This document shows, one piece after another, positions 7,001 to 14,411 of a stretch of 17,934 bases of DNA. Source of the stretch: UBA1431 sp049324235. Its GTDB lineage: Bacteria; Bacillota; Clostridia; Christensenellales; UBA1431. Below the pieces are notes generated by a model. That model made no database searches and was not told the DNA's origin. It saw nothing but the letters and a program-made list of their open reading frames with translations. The stretch covers positions 1-17,934 of the forward strand of contig JBMOLJ010000023.1 in NCBI GenBank assembly GCA_049324235.1, in the 5' to 3' direction. The stretch's first letter is position 1, and the number at the start of each line of letters is the position of its first letter. The translations under genes were made by a program, and so were the position numbers.

Positions 7001-8317
7001 ATGAAACCGATCGTAGCAATAGTAGGAAGGCCTAACGTGGGCAAGTCAACGCTTTTCAACCGGATAGCCGGTGCGCGCATCGCCATTGTAGAGGATACGC
7101 CGGGCGTCACGCGCGACCGCATCTACACCGATGCCGAGTGGCTTACGCATACCTTCACGCTCATCGATACCGGCGGCATTGAGCCGCAGGCGCAGGACGA
7201 GATCATGCAGCAGATGCAGCGGCAGGCGGAGCTGGCCGTGGACACGGCCGACGTCATTATCTTCCTTGTCGACGGCCGGGAAGGCTTTGTGAGCGCGGAC
7301 ATGGAGGTTGCCAACATTCTGCGCCGCTCAAAAAAACCCATCGTATTGGCGGTAAACAAAGTGGATAACACCCGGCTGGAGGACAATCAATACGATTTTT
7401 ACCAGCTGGCCGTGGGCGAGCCGGTTACGATCTCGGCCCAGCAGGGGCTGGGCATAGGCGACCTGCTCGATGCGGTCACCGTGCATTTCCCGCAGGGCGA
7501 AACGCCGGAGGCCCAAGGCGGGGCTATCCGTATCGCGGTGATAGGCAAACCCAACGTCGGGAAATCGTCGCTGGTCAACGCGATGCTCAGGGAGGAGCGC
7601 TCGATTGTCAGCGATGTCCCGGGCACCACGCGCGACGCTATCGATACGCCGCTGACTTTCGAAGGCAAGGACTATGTATTGATAGACACGGCGGGTATCC
7701 GCAGAAAGCGCAGCATCGACCCCAAGAGCATAGAACGCTACAGCGTCGTACGCGCGCTGTCAGCCGTACGCCGTTGCGATGTCGCGCTGGTGGTGGTGGA
7801 TGCCGAGGAGGGCGTTACCGAGCAGGACACCAAGATCGCAGGCTATGTGCACGAGGAGGGCAAGGCCTCCGTTATTGTTATCAATAAATGGGACTTGATC
7901 GAAAAGGATACGCATACACTGCATAAATACGAAAAAAAGGTCCTGAACGAACTGGCCTTCATGTCCTACGCAAAAACCATGTTTGTCTCGGCCAGGACAG
8001 GGCAGCGCCTGCACAGGGTGCTTAAAGTTGTGGACGAGGTGTACGAACAGTTCTCGCGGCGTATTTCAACCGGCCTGCTAAACGATATTCTGGGCGAGGC
8101 GCTGCTGCTTAATGAACCGCCCGCCGACGCCGGGCGGCGGCTGAAAGTATACTACGCGACACAGGCATCCACGAAACCGCCTACCTTCGTGATCTTCGTC
8201 AACCAGCCAGAGCTGATGCATTTTTCGTATCAGAGGTATCTGGAGAACTATCTGCGCAAGTCGTTTGGGTTTGAAGGAACGCCGATCCGGTTTATTCTTC
8301 GCCAAAGAAAGGAATAA
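7001..8317 (+). CDS. der: Ribosome-assembly GTPase Der (EngA)
   Basis: Essential GTPase that acts in maturation of the 50S ribosomal subunit. The 438-aa protein has the diagnostic double G domain. The first has GRPNVGKST (residues 8-16), DTGG and NKVD. The second has GKPNVGKSS (near 180), the DVPGTTRD switch, DTAGIRRK and NKWD. A KH-like RNA-binding domain follows, ending FGFEGTPIRFILRQRK, the usual Der tail. Length matches the family. It follows the radical SAM gene by 6 bp, with a purine-rich AAGAGGAAG rather far upstream of the ATG, and runs into plsY with a 4-bp gap, so the three genes look like one operon. Confidence 0.97.
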   Translation: MKPIVAIVGRPNVGKSTLFNRIAGARIAIVEDTPGVTRDRIYTDAEWLTHTFTLIDTGGIEPQAQDEIMQQMQRQAELAVDTADVIIFLVDGREGFVSADMEVANILRRSKKPIVLAVNKVDNTRLEDNQYDFYQLAVGEPVTISAQQGLGIGDLLDAVTVHFPQGETPEAQGGAIRIAVIGKPNVGKSSLVNAMLREERSIVSDVPGTTRDAIDTPLTFEGKDYVLIDTAGIRRKRSIDPKSIERYSVVRALSAVRRCDVALVVVDAEEGVTEQDTKIAGYVHEEGKASVIVINKWDLIEKDTHTLHKYEKKVLNELAFMSYAKTMFVSARTGQRLHRVLKVVDEVYEQFSRRISTGLLNDILGEALLLNEPPADAGRRLKVYYATQASTKPPTFVIFVNQPELMHFSYQRYLENYLRKSFGFEGTPIRFILRQRKE

Positions 8318-8321
8318 AAAA

Positions 8322-8924
8322 ATGGTCTGGAAATGGATTCTGTGCATTCTGGTGGGGTATCTGCTCGGGTGTTTTTCCACTTCGGTGATTGTAAGTAAAA
8401 TAATCGGCAAGGATATCCGCGAGTACGGAAGCGGCAACGCGGGCAGCACGAACATGCTGCGCACATTCGGGATGAAGCTCGGGTTTGCGACGCTTCTGGG
8501 CGATATATTGAAGTCGGTCATCGCAACGCTGTTCGGCATGCTGCTTCTGGGCGACGCAGGCGCATGCGTCGGCGGCCTGGCTTCCATTCTGGGGCACGAT
8601 TTTCCGGTCTTCCTCAAATTCAAGGGCGGCAAAGGCGTTGCGAGTTCCTGCGGCGTATTGTTCGTCATCGAACCGCTGATCGCGCTCGGTGTGTTTGTTC
8701 TTGCAGTCCTTAGTATCGTGCTTACGAAGATCGTCTCGATCAATTCCATGCTCGGCGCCGTAGCGGCGTTTATCGCCGTGCTGCTTTTTAACCCGGGCAA
8801 CGTCTGGCACATCGTCACTGTCCTGATCATCGCCGTGCTCATTATCGCCCGGCATCACGCTAATATTAAAAGGCTTTTAAACGGCACGGAAAACAAGCTT
8901 GATTTTACAAAGATAGGATTTTAA
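8322..8924 (+). CDS. plsY: Glycerol-3-phosphate acyltransferase PlsY
   Basis: Integral membrane enzyme that transfers the acyl group of acyl-phosphate to glycerol-3-phosphate, the first committed step of phospholipid synthesis. The 200-aa protein has about five membrane segments and the three PlsY motifs: EYGSGNAGSTNMLRTFG, GHDFPVFLKFKGGKGVASSCG (split here as the glycerol-phosphate/acyl-phosphate loop) and RHHANIKRLLNGTE near the C-terminus. The start at 8322 is preferred over an in-frame ATG at 8265, which would lie inside der: AAAGG sits about 9 bases upstream and the family begins with this first helix. It is the last gene before a terminator. Confidence 0.95.
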   Translation: MVWKWILCILVGYLLGCFSTSVIVSKIIGKDIREYGSGNAGSTNMLRTFGMKLGFATLLGDILKSVIATLFGMLLLGDAGACVGGLASILGHDFPVFLKFKGGKGVASSCGVLFVIEPLIALGVFVLAVLSIVLTKIVSINSMLGAVAAFIAVLLFNPGNVWHIVTVLIIAVLIIARHHANIKRLLNGTENKLDFTKIGF

Positions 8925-8943
8925 CCAATTCAATTTGCAAACG

Positions 8944-8969
8944 AGCCGGGGATAGCCCCCGGTCTTTTT
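8944..8969 (+). terminator. Rho-independent terminator after plsY
   Basis: CCGGGG (8946-8951) pairs with CCCCGG (8957-8962), followed by TCTTTTT. It closes the radical SAM-der-plsY unit. Confidence 0.9.
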
Positions 8970-9095
8970 ATGCGAAAATAACGTGTTCTTTTGACATGCA
9001 CATTCCCTTCCGGAGCAACAACCTAACCCTTGGCCGTAGTTGGTGCGGGGTTTTAAGCAGGAAGATTTTCATTACGTACGGGTATATCTTTATAC

Positions 9096-9124
9096 GCATG
9101 TTTTGTTATGTAGGCTCATATACT
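9096..9124 (+). promoter_or_regulatory. Candidate sigma-E promoter of spoIVA
   Basis: GCATGTTT (9096-9103) and CATATACT (9117-9124) are 13 bp apart and each differs by one base from the Bacillus sigma-E consensus (GHATANNT and CATACANT). A better -35 octamer, GTATATCT at 9082-9089, has no -10 at the right distance. spoIVA is under the mother-cell factor sigma-E in B. subtilis. The assignment rests on this match and on family knowledge. Confidence 0.5.
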
Positions 9125-9179
9125 TTTATCGGTCTTCCTTATTTTTATTTTTGCCAAGCCATATGGAGGAGGGGGAAGC

Positions 9180-10658
9180 GTGGAAAATTTCGATATTTAT
9201 CAGGATATAGCCATGCGTACGCAGGGAGACATCTACATAGGAGTCGTCGGGCCTGTGCGCACAGGCAAATCTACGTTCATTCGCCGGTTCATGGATAAAC
9301 TGGTGCTGCCTGCGATGGAACAGGGCTACGCAAAGGAACGCGTAGTGGATGAACTGCCCCAAAGCGGCGCGGGGAAATCGATCATGACGTCGCAGCCGAA
9401 TTTTGTCCCCAGCGAGGCGGTTAAGATTGCGCTTTCTCCTGAAGCGGTGGTATCGGTACGGTTGGTAGACTGCGTGGGGTATCTCGTAAAAGACGCTGTG
9501 GGATATATTGAGAACGATATGCCGCGCATGGTGCATACGCCCTGGACGCAGGAGGAAATGCCGTTTGAGCAGGCAGCCGAGATGGGCACGCGCAAGGTGA
9601 TCCAGGACCATTCCACGATTGGGATAGTAGTCACCACCGACGGAAGCATCACCGACATTGCGCGTTCAGCCTATATTCCGGCCGAAGAACGCGTCGTAGA
9701 TGAACTCAAGGCTATGGGAAAGCCGTTCATGATGGTACTCAACTCGAGCAACCCGAACAACCCGGACACTCAAAGACTAAAAGAGGCGCTAAACGAAAAA
9801 TACAACGTTCCGGTGCTTGCGGTCGACGTCATGAACATGGAAAGCCAGGACATACTGAACATGTTTGAAATAATGCTCATGGAGTTCCCGATCCGCGCCA
9901 TCAACATCGATCTTCCGGAATGGGTGCAGGCGCTTCCCGCCGATCACTGGCTTACGGGAGGCATCTTCCAGAGGCTGGCCGAAGTCCTGCCCAACATGCA
10001 TTGCATGCGCGATCATGCCATGCTTCCTGATGCGTTTTCAGAATTTGAACATGCGGACCCTATGACGCTCGTCTCGCTGCGCCTGGGCGAAGGCATGGTA
10101 GACGTCCATTTGCCCGTGCACAGGGAACTGTTCTACACCGTGTTGGGCGAGGCCTGCAACTTCCCTATAGAAAACGATTATCAGCTTGTATCGATGATGA
10201 AGGATCTCATCGGCGCAAAACGCGAATACGACAGGCTCAAAGACGCGCTAAACAGCGTCAGGCAGACAGGTTACGGGCTTGTGCAGCCAACAACCGACGA
10301 ACTGGTTTTGGAGGAGCCTGAAATCGTACGCCAGGGCAGCAGATACGGCGTGAAGCTTAAGGCAAGCGCGCCCTCCCTGCACATCATGCGCGTGGATATA
10401 CAAACCGAAGTATCGCCGATGATGGGCAGCGAGAAGCAGAGCGAGGAACTCCTGCAATACCTGATGGATGAATTCGAGAACAACCCCGGGGCCATATGGT
10501 CGACGAACGTGTTCGGGAAATCGCTGCATGAGCTCGTGCAGGAGGGGCTATCCAACAAGCTGGTGCGCATGCCGGAAGATGTGCGGATGAAGATCCAAAG
10601 GACCCTGCAGCGCATTGTCAACGAGGGTAGCGGCGGGCTGATCTGCATCCTTCTTTAG
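9180..10658 (+). CDS. spoIVA: Stage IV sporulation protein A (spore coat morphogenetic ATPase)
   Basis: Mother-cell ATPase that polymerises on the forespore surface and forms the base layer on which the spore coat is built; it also affects cortex formation. The 492-aa product equals the family length. The N-terminus (DIYQDIAMRTQGDIYIGVVG) and Walker A GPVRTGKST (residues 24-32) are typical; LVDCVGYLVKDAVGY is the switch/Walker B-like region; the middle is a long mixed domain, and the C-terminus ends in GGLICILL, the conserved hydrophobic tail that anchors the protein. The start is GTG 9180, set by a very strong GGAGGAGGGGG at 9165-9175; an ATG at 9163 is out of frame. It stands alone between two terminators, behind a candidate sigma-E promoter. 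It proves the genome is from a spore-forming lineage. Confidence 0.96.
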   Translation: MENFDIYQDIAMRTQGDIYIGVVGPVRTGKSTFIRRFMDKLVLPAMEQGYAKERVVDELPQSGAGKSIMTSQPNFVPSEAVKIALSPEAVVSVRLVDCVGYLVKDAVGYIENDMPRMVHTPWTQEEMPFEQAAEMGTRKVIQDHSTIGIVVTTDGSITDIARSAYIPAEERVVDELKAMGKPFMMVLNSSNPNNPDTQRLKEALNEKYNVPVLAVDVMNMESQDILNMFEIMLMEFPIRAINIDLPEWVQALPADHWLTGGIFQRLAEVLPNMHCMRDHAMLPDAFSEFEHADPMTLVSLRLGEGMVDVHLPVHRELFYTVLGEACNFPIENDYQLVSMMKDLIGAKREYDRLKDALNSVRQTGYGLVQPTTDELVLEEPEIVRQGSRYGVKLKASAPSLHIMRVDIQTEVSPMMGSEKQSEELLQYLMDEFENNPGAIWSTNVFGKSLHELVQEGLSNKLVRMPEDVRMKIQRTLQRIVNEGSGGLICILL

Positions 10659-10676
10659 TTAAACGTTAGGCTTGGC

Positions 10677-10704
10677 AGGCCTCCTTTATAAGGAGGCCTT
10701 TATT
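10677..10704 (+). terminator. Rho-independent terminator of spoIVA
   Basis: AGGCCTCCTT (10677-10686) pairs perfectly with AAGGAGGCCT (10690-10699), followed by TTATTT. It starts 19 bp after the spoIVA stop. Confidence 0.9.
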
Positions 10705-10783
10705 TCGCACAAAAAATCAAAGGTAGCACAGTGGCGTAGGGGCGTCAAGGCCTTCAGAGCGTTAGCATGTAGGATTGTCAAAC

Positions 10784-11060
10784 ATTTAGGACAGTGTAAG
10801 CACGGAGGAATTCCCTGTCCCTCCTTTCGCGTAACGACTAGTGTATTAGCGTGCATTTATTTTCAGTATTGAAACTAGGATATAACGGAAAATCAGAGAA
10901 GCGATAATTTCCGTTTGGACGGAGAATTTTAAGCGGCTTCAGCCGCTCCCCCAACCTACCGGCTTTAGCCGGTAGTGGGTTGAGTTGCTGAAGCTGTTAT
11001 TCGTGTGCTGTAAGCGGTCCATCACCGGCGGCTATCGGTGGACTTGCATTAATTAGCTCG
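10784..11060. other. Hairpin-rich non-coding block, possible relic of an IS200/IS605-type element
   Basis: No supported gene lies here. Inverted repeats are GGACAG (about 10789) with CTGTCC (about 10816); ACGGAAA with TTTCCGT near 10886-10914; AGCGGC-TTCA-GCCGCT near 10932; CTACCGGC-TTTA-GCCGGTAG near 10957, extended by CAACC/GGTTG; and GTCC-ACCG with CGGT-GGAC near 11018-11043. GGCTTCAGC in the first palindrome can instead pair with GCTGAAGC near 10989. Two copies of CGGCTTYAGCCG so close together recall subterminal palindromes or omega-RNA of IS200/IS605/TnpB elements, but no transposase or TnpB remnant could be read. The family assignment is an inference from memory. Confidence 0.35.
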
Positions 11061-11086
11061 GTCAATCTTACTTCCTAACAAAAAAC

Positions 11087-11133
11087 AAAAATGCTACTTA
11101 AGTGGCATTTTATGCTGCTTAAGTAGCATTTTT
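11087..11133. terminator. Bidirectional terminator-like inverted repeat
   Basis: AAAAATGCTACTTAAG (11087-11102) is a perfect 16-bp inverted repeat of CTTAAGTAGCATTTTT (11118-11133) around a 15-base loop, with A and T runs at the two ends so it could stop transcription either way. Each half also contains its own small palindrome, around ACTTAAGT and GCTTAAGT. Confidence 0.7.
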
Positions 11134-11163
11134 GGTAAAATCATTTACTGTGTTATGTTGTGC

Positions 11164-11246
11164 ATGAGGGATGAGCACTTTCTTTCGGTGCTGTTTTGTT
11201 TGCCAACTTAACAATAACCGTTTTGCGCTCATCCTTCATCTTTTTT
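11164..11246 (+). terminator. Long-loop inverted repeat followed by a T run
   Basis: ATGAGGGATGAGCAC (11164-11178) pairs with GCGCTCATCCTTCAT (11225-11239) at 13 of 15 positions. The 46-base loop allows an alternative small hairpin AGCAC/GTGCT at its left side. CTTTTTTC follows the right arm. It may end a short transcript that starts in the gap upstream, but no clear promoter or gene was found. Confidence 0.4.
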
Positions 11247-11310
11247 CTCGTGGTTGTCCCATATGTATTGTAGTTCTACAAAACACTTCGTTATCGAGGG
11301 TGGATTGACC

Positions 11311-11338
11311 TTGACATTTCGGGTTTGTCTGGTATAAT
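11311..11338 (+). promoter_or_regulatory. Promoter of tRNA-Pro
   Basis: Perfect -35 TTGACA (11311-11316) and perfect -10 TATAAT (11333-11338) with a 16-bp spacer. The tRNA begins 30 bp further on. Confidence 0.9.
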
Positions 11339-11367
11339 ACATTACTGTACTGTATATGAAAAGTTGC

Positions 11368-11444
11368 CTGGGTGTGGCGCAGTTTGGTAGCGTGCTTGAA
11401 TGGGGTTCAAGAGGCCGGAGGTTCAAATCCTCTCACCCAGACCA
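11368..11444 (+). tRNA. tRNA-Pro (anticodon GGG)
   Basis: The cloverleaf is complete. Acceptor CTGGGTG (11368-11374) pairs with CACCCAG (11434-11440), then A and an encoded CCA. Anticodon stem CTTGA (11395-11399) pairs with TCAAG (11407-11411), with loop ATGGGGT placing GGG at 11402-11404, which reads CCC proline codons. The T arm is GGAGG-TTCAAAT-CCTCT with one G:T pair. It has its own promoter and terminator. Its 3' part is the probable attachment site of the mobile element to the right. Confidence 0.95.
11420..11444 (+). other. Probable attachment site (left junction) of the mobile element
   Basis: Tyrosine integrases of this type usually recombine within the 3' half of a tRNA gene and restore it. 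The integrase gene ends 175 bp from this tRNA end and points toward it, which is the normal layout. The exact core and the duplicate at the other end cannot be defined because the right junction is outside the window. Confidence 0.5.
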
Positions 11445-11448
11445 GCGT

Positions 11449-11483
11449 AAAGTCCCGCAAATAAAGGATTTGCGGGACTTTTG
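11449..11483. terminator. Terminator after tRNA-Pro
   Basis: AAGTCCCGCAAAT (11450-11462) pairs with ATTTGCGGGACTT (11468-11480) across AAAGG, followed by TTTT on the plus strand. The opposite strand also shows a short T run, so it might also stop transcription arriving from the integrase gene. Confidence 0.88.
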
Positions 11484-11618
11484 CTATCCTCGGATTCCAC
11501 TCCAGTTTTATAATTGACCGTAATTTATGACTGTAACGAGAATGGAACTTAATAATACTGTACATAAGCAATTAATACCATCTGTACGGTTTTCTAGGAA
11601 AATGGAGTTCAGGAAGCC

Positions 11619-12722
11619 TTATGATAATCCTCCTTGCAACGTCTGTTCCAGCAAACCTACAGCCCTCATAGTTACATCTTCTTTGATGTGCATATAGCCC
11701 CTGGTAGCATCCTCATCTGATTGCCCCGCAAGCGCCTGTATGGTGTCAAAATCTACGCCGGAAGCGTGAAGCAAGGTAATGTAGGTATGACGGCAGCAAT
11801 GGGGTGGTAAAAGACGCACGCCTTCTACGGCACTTACCGCCTTTTTGTAATAGTCCCGCCATGTAGTGGCGTTCATAGGCAAGTCAAACTTACCTTTCAT
11901 TACAAAGCCTTGCGCCTGTTCCCGAAGGAATCTGGCGCTCTCATTAGCAAAAACAGGAACGGGAATATCCCGAACGCCGGATATGCTTTTTGTACCGCCA
12001 ATCTGCACTTTGCCATGAAGCAATTGAACCGCCTGCCTGATATGGATCATACTCCCGTCTTCCTCGATATGCTCTTTTTCAAGCCCTAACAGTTCTTGTG
12101 GCCGCAACCCGCAAGAGATGGACAGCCTTATAGCATGTCCCGTCCTGTCCTTGGGAAGTTCTTTGAGAAGCGTTGTTATTTCCGCGATGCTAAAGCTATC
12201 TTTGGAGGATGCCTTTTTCGGCATCCGCGTTTTCTCTGTAAGCTGGACGGGATTCTTTTCAATTATTCCGTTAGCTTCCGCTTTGCGGAATATCTGATTA
12301 AACATGGCCTTGACTTTACTGATCTGGGAACCGCTGTACCCTTCCGCGATGAGTTGTTTTAGAGACTTTTCAATATCGAGGGCTTTAATCGAATAGAGGT
12401 ATTTCGTTCCTATTAACTTTTTTACAAGAGACAAGGTATAGGCATAGCCTTCATAGGTAGCATCACTTACAGAGCCTTTAAAATCCTTATACCATCTGTC
12501 CGCCCATTCTTCAAAAGGCATTCGTTTATTAATGATAATACCTTTATCGATGCGTTCTTTTAGTTTTCTGCCGTTATCAATGGCCTCCTGCTGTGTTTTA
12601 CCATAGGCGGTTTTTCGAAGCGGTTTGCCGTTATCTTCATAACCTACGAAAAAGGATACAGCCCATCTGCCATCTGCCCGGTGTTGAAGCGTGCCTTCTC
12701 CATTCCCTCTCTTCTTTGCCAT
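11619..12722 (-). CDS. Tyrosine recombinase / integrase of the mobile element
   Basis: DNA-strand-exchange enzyme that would insert and excise the element at the tRNA. The 367-aa protein has an N-terminal arm-binding domain (NGEGTLQHRADGRW ... GKTQQEAIDNGRKL), a core-binding helical domain near residues 65-160 and a catalytic domain. Catalytic residues visible are R207 (CGLRPQE), K245, H308 and R311 (HCCRH) and nucleophile Y343 (RGYMH). The position that is His or Trp in most relatives (LGHSS) is Gln334 here, a tolerated but unusual change. The start is ATG 12722, 7 bases after GGGAGG; an in-frame TTG at 12728 is only one base from that site. It ends 175 bp from the tRNA. The nearest relatives by pattern are integrases of Tn916-like and other Firmicute elements. 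Confidence 0.93.
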   Translation of the reverse strand: MAKKRGNGEGTLQHRADGRWAVSFFVGYEDNGKPLRKTAYGKTQQEAIDNGRKLKERIDKGIIINKRMPFEEWADRWYKDFKGSVSDATYEGYAYTLSLVKKLIGTKYLYSIKALDIEKSLKQLIAEGYSGSQISKVKAMFNQIFRKAEANGIIEKNPVQLTEKTRMPKKASSKDSFSIAEITTLLKELPKDRTGHAIRLSISCGLRPQELLGLEKEHIEEDGSMIHIRQAVQLLHGKVQIGGTKSISGVRDIPVPVFANESARFLREQAQGFVMKGKFDLPMNATTWRDYYKKAVSAVEGVRLLPPHCCRHTYITLLHASGVDFDTIQALAGQSDEDATRGYMHIKEDVTMRAVGLLEQTLQGGLS

Positions 12723-12915
12723 CTTCAAACCTCCCTATCAACCGATGTTGCATGAAGAATTCCTTTGTCTCAGGATTTGCATGACTGCTCAAGGACGCGC
12801 TCGTTCTTGTAATGGAGATGGTACGCATGATAGTATAGTAACGTACAGTGCGCCCTCGGGCAGCTGTGCGGCAGGAAGTGGTGTTAGCTTTGGTAGGTAT
12901 AGCACCGCTTCCTTC

Positions 12916-13086
12916 TCATTTCTTTAAGCGACGTATCCCTTCGCGAACCCCGTCTGAACGACTAATCATTTTTCTTTCGCAATAACTGTCCAGTATTTGG
13001 GCTTCTTCTTTATCGATGCGAACAGTTAATTTTGTGGCTTTGGGGTTTTCTGCAAAAGGGCGTCCCGCCTTTCGTGTGTCTGACAA
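12916..13086 (-). CDS. Small ribbon-helix-helix (CopG/Arc-like) DNA-binding protein
   Basis: A 56-aa protein that begins with TTG at 13086 behind a very strong AGGAGGT (13101-13095), 8 bases away. After a basic, flexible N-terminus the sequence TKLTVRID forms the expected beta strand, KEEAQILDSYCERKM the first helix and SRSDGVREGIRRLKK the second, the ribbon-helix-helix pattern. Such proteins bind DNA as dimers and usually repress their own promoter. It sits between the DUF6076-like gene (60 bp upstream) and the integrase (193 bp downstream), all on the minus strand. Three TGTCNGACA-like palindromes lie across its promoter and start codon. It might be a copy or excision control protein, or the antitoxin of a lost toxin; no toxin is seen. 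Confidence 0.85.
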   Translation of the reverse strand: MSDTRKAGRPFAENPKATKLTVRIDKEEAQILDSYCERKMISRSDGVREGIRRLKK

Positions 13087-13150
13087 GGACTTTCACCTCC
13101 TATTAATTGTCGGACATTAATATTGTATTGCTGTACGACAATAAAGTCAA
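13077..13150 (-). promoter_or_regulatory. Promoter of the RHH gene with three TGTCNGACA operator-like sites
   Basis: On the minus strand TTGACT (13150-13145) and TACAAT (13127-13122) are spaced by 17 bp, a good sigma-A promoter whose -35 overlaps the stop of the DUF6076-like gene. Palindromes are TGTACGACA at 13132-13140 (between -35 and -10), TGTCGGACA at 13108-13116 (near +1) and TGTCTGACA at 13077-13085 (covering the TTG start). Placement is ideal for repression, most simply by the RHH protein itself; binding is an inference. Confidence 0.65.
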
Positions 13151-14244
13151 CTCTGTCTTTTATATATCCTGTCCCTGTTCAGCCATTCCATAAATGTGTC
13201 CATATCTATCTCCCCGTTCAGGCATCTCTCCCGCATGGCCCGCGCTTCATCAGACCACTTTAGGAATTCATCCTGCGACATCATTCCATAGCGCACTCGG
13301 GAGTTGTTGCGCTTGTAAGCCTTGTTGTACGCCATATGGACTGGATCACTCTTCACCTTGTTTTGATGCTTGAGCAACGCCCCCACGGTCTGGCAGGTCC
13401 TTTCCGGCTGGTTCGGCAACGGACGGGAACAGTATTCGATGTCGCTTCTGCCATCGGGGATGAAGCACCGTCCACAGTTGCCACAAATTTTGACTGCGAC
13501 ACCCTCCGTAACCATCTTCATCAATTCGTACCGCATAAGCGCCCATCCATTAGGAAGCACGGTCATTTCCGCAATCTCCGGCTTTTTTGCATGAATTAAC
13601 TCCGCCATCCTCTCAATGGAAAAGTCTCCTTCCATCTGGATATTCTCGCTGATAACCAGCCGGGAAGAAAAGGCATCCGCTTCAAAGTACAAAGTGTGCT
13701 CTCCCTGTGCCTTGCGCCATTGCTGATAAACGTACAATCGCTCTGTGGGCGAAAGATCATTATACAACTTTTCGTCCGTGCTGTTCATGCAAAACTCCAA
13801 CTGAGATTTCATAAACTCCTGCATCCCCATCGCATGGACGCTGAATACGCCGATCAGGAAGGCTTTGCCAACCGTACGGAAAGATACTTTGGCATATTCC
13901 ATTAACAGAGCAACCTCGTTCGGGAATCTCTTGCATAGAGCTTCAAAGCCTGCTTTTGTCGTGGGCTTATCGAGGATCACAGTGTCCAGGAATAATTCCG
14001 CAAAGAACCGCAGGTAGATATTCTGTATATCCAAATCCCTGAGTATCACACTGAAATCCGCATCTTTCACACTCGTTGCAAGACTGTATGCACCATCCAG
14101 CGCCCTGTTCAGCTTCCGAAGATCATAGTAAATAAAGTCGAGCAACTGATCGCCGACGAGCGCTTCACTCTGATGGCACAAGCGCCCATCCTCTTCAATG
14201 AAAACCTGCATTTTGTTGTTTAAAAGCCTTGCATAATACGGCAT
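13147..14244 (-). CDS. DUF6076-like protein with C-terminal zinc ribbon
   Basis: The 365-aa product is mostly helical and has no signal peptide or membrane segment. Residues 254-284 carry a cysteine cluster: C254-x2-C257-x2-C260, then YC272 and TC284, a probable zinc-binding ribbon (CGNCGRCFIPDGRSDIEYC). A basic stretch HMAYNKAYKRNNSRVRYG follows, suited to nucleic-acid binding. The layout resembles DUF6076 proteins often found on Firmicute mobile elements; the function is unknown. ATG 14244 is preferred over ATG 14250 because AGGAG lies 8 bases before it but only 2 before the other. It is transcribed divergently from the HTH gene, with about 200 bp between them, and the promoter of the downstream RHH gene overlaps its end. 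Confidence 0.75.
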   Translation of the reverse strand: MPYYARLLNNKMQVFIEEDGRLCHQSEALVGDQLLDFIYYDLRKLNRALDGAYSLATSVKDADFSVILRDLDIQNIYLRFFAELFLDTVILDKPTTKAGFEALCKRFPNEVALLMEYAKVSFRTVGKAFLIGVFSVHAMGMQEFMKSQLEFCMNSTDEKLYNDLSPTERLYVYQQWRKAQGEHTLYFEADAFSSRLVISENIQMEGDFSIERMAELIHAKKPEIAEMTVLPNGWALMRYELMKMVTEGVAVKICGNCGRCFIPDGRSDIEYCSRPLPNQPERTCQTVGALLKHQNKVKSDPVHMAYNKAYKRNNSRVRYGMMSQDEFLKWSDEARAMRERCLNGEIDMDTFMEWLNRDRIYKRQS

Positions 14245-14258
14245 ATCCATTGCTCCTA

Positions 14259-14411
14259 AAAACGAAAATCGTTATCTACTGCGAACGAAAAGGATTATTC
14301 AATATAATAATCGTCTTTTTTCTATTGCGATGATATCAAACATGGTGTAGCATTGTCAACGCGGAATATCTATGCATTCAATTACAATAGTCGTTATCAG
14401 AAAGGAGGAAC
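14259..14411. promoter_or_regulatory. Divergent control region between the DUF6076-like and HTH genes
   Basis: This AT-rich gap separates two divergent genes. It contains palindromes AACGA-AAA-TCGTT (14261-14273) and GATTATT/AATAATC (about 14293-14311), and the 8-mer TCGTTATC at 14269-14276 and again at 14391-14398, one near each gene. No promoter with good -35 and -10 was found on either strand, so activator-dependent promoters are possible. Confidence 0.35.

Noticed and set aside
8996..9298. 100-aa plus-strand open frame overlapping the spoIVA start
   Set aside because: It overlaps a convincing GTG start and strong ribosome site of spoIVA, has no ribosome site of its own and no family features.
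10672..10872. 66-aa open frame after spoIVA
   Set aside because: It starts inside the spoIVA terminator and runs through hairpins; no ribosome site. A TnpB tail was looked for and not found.
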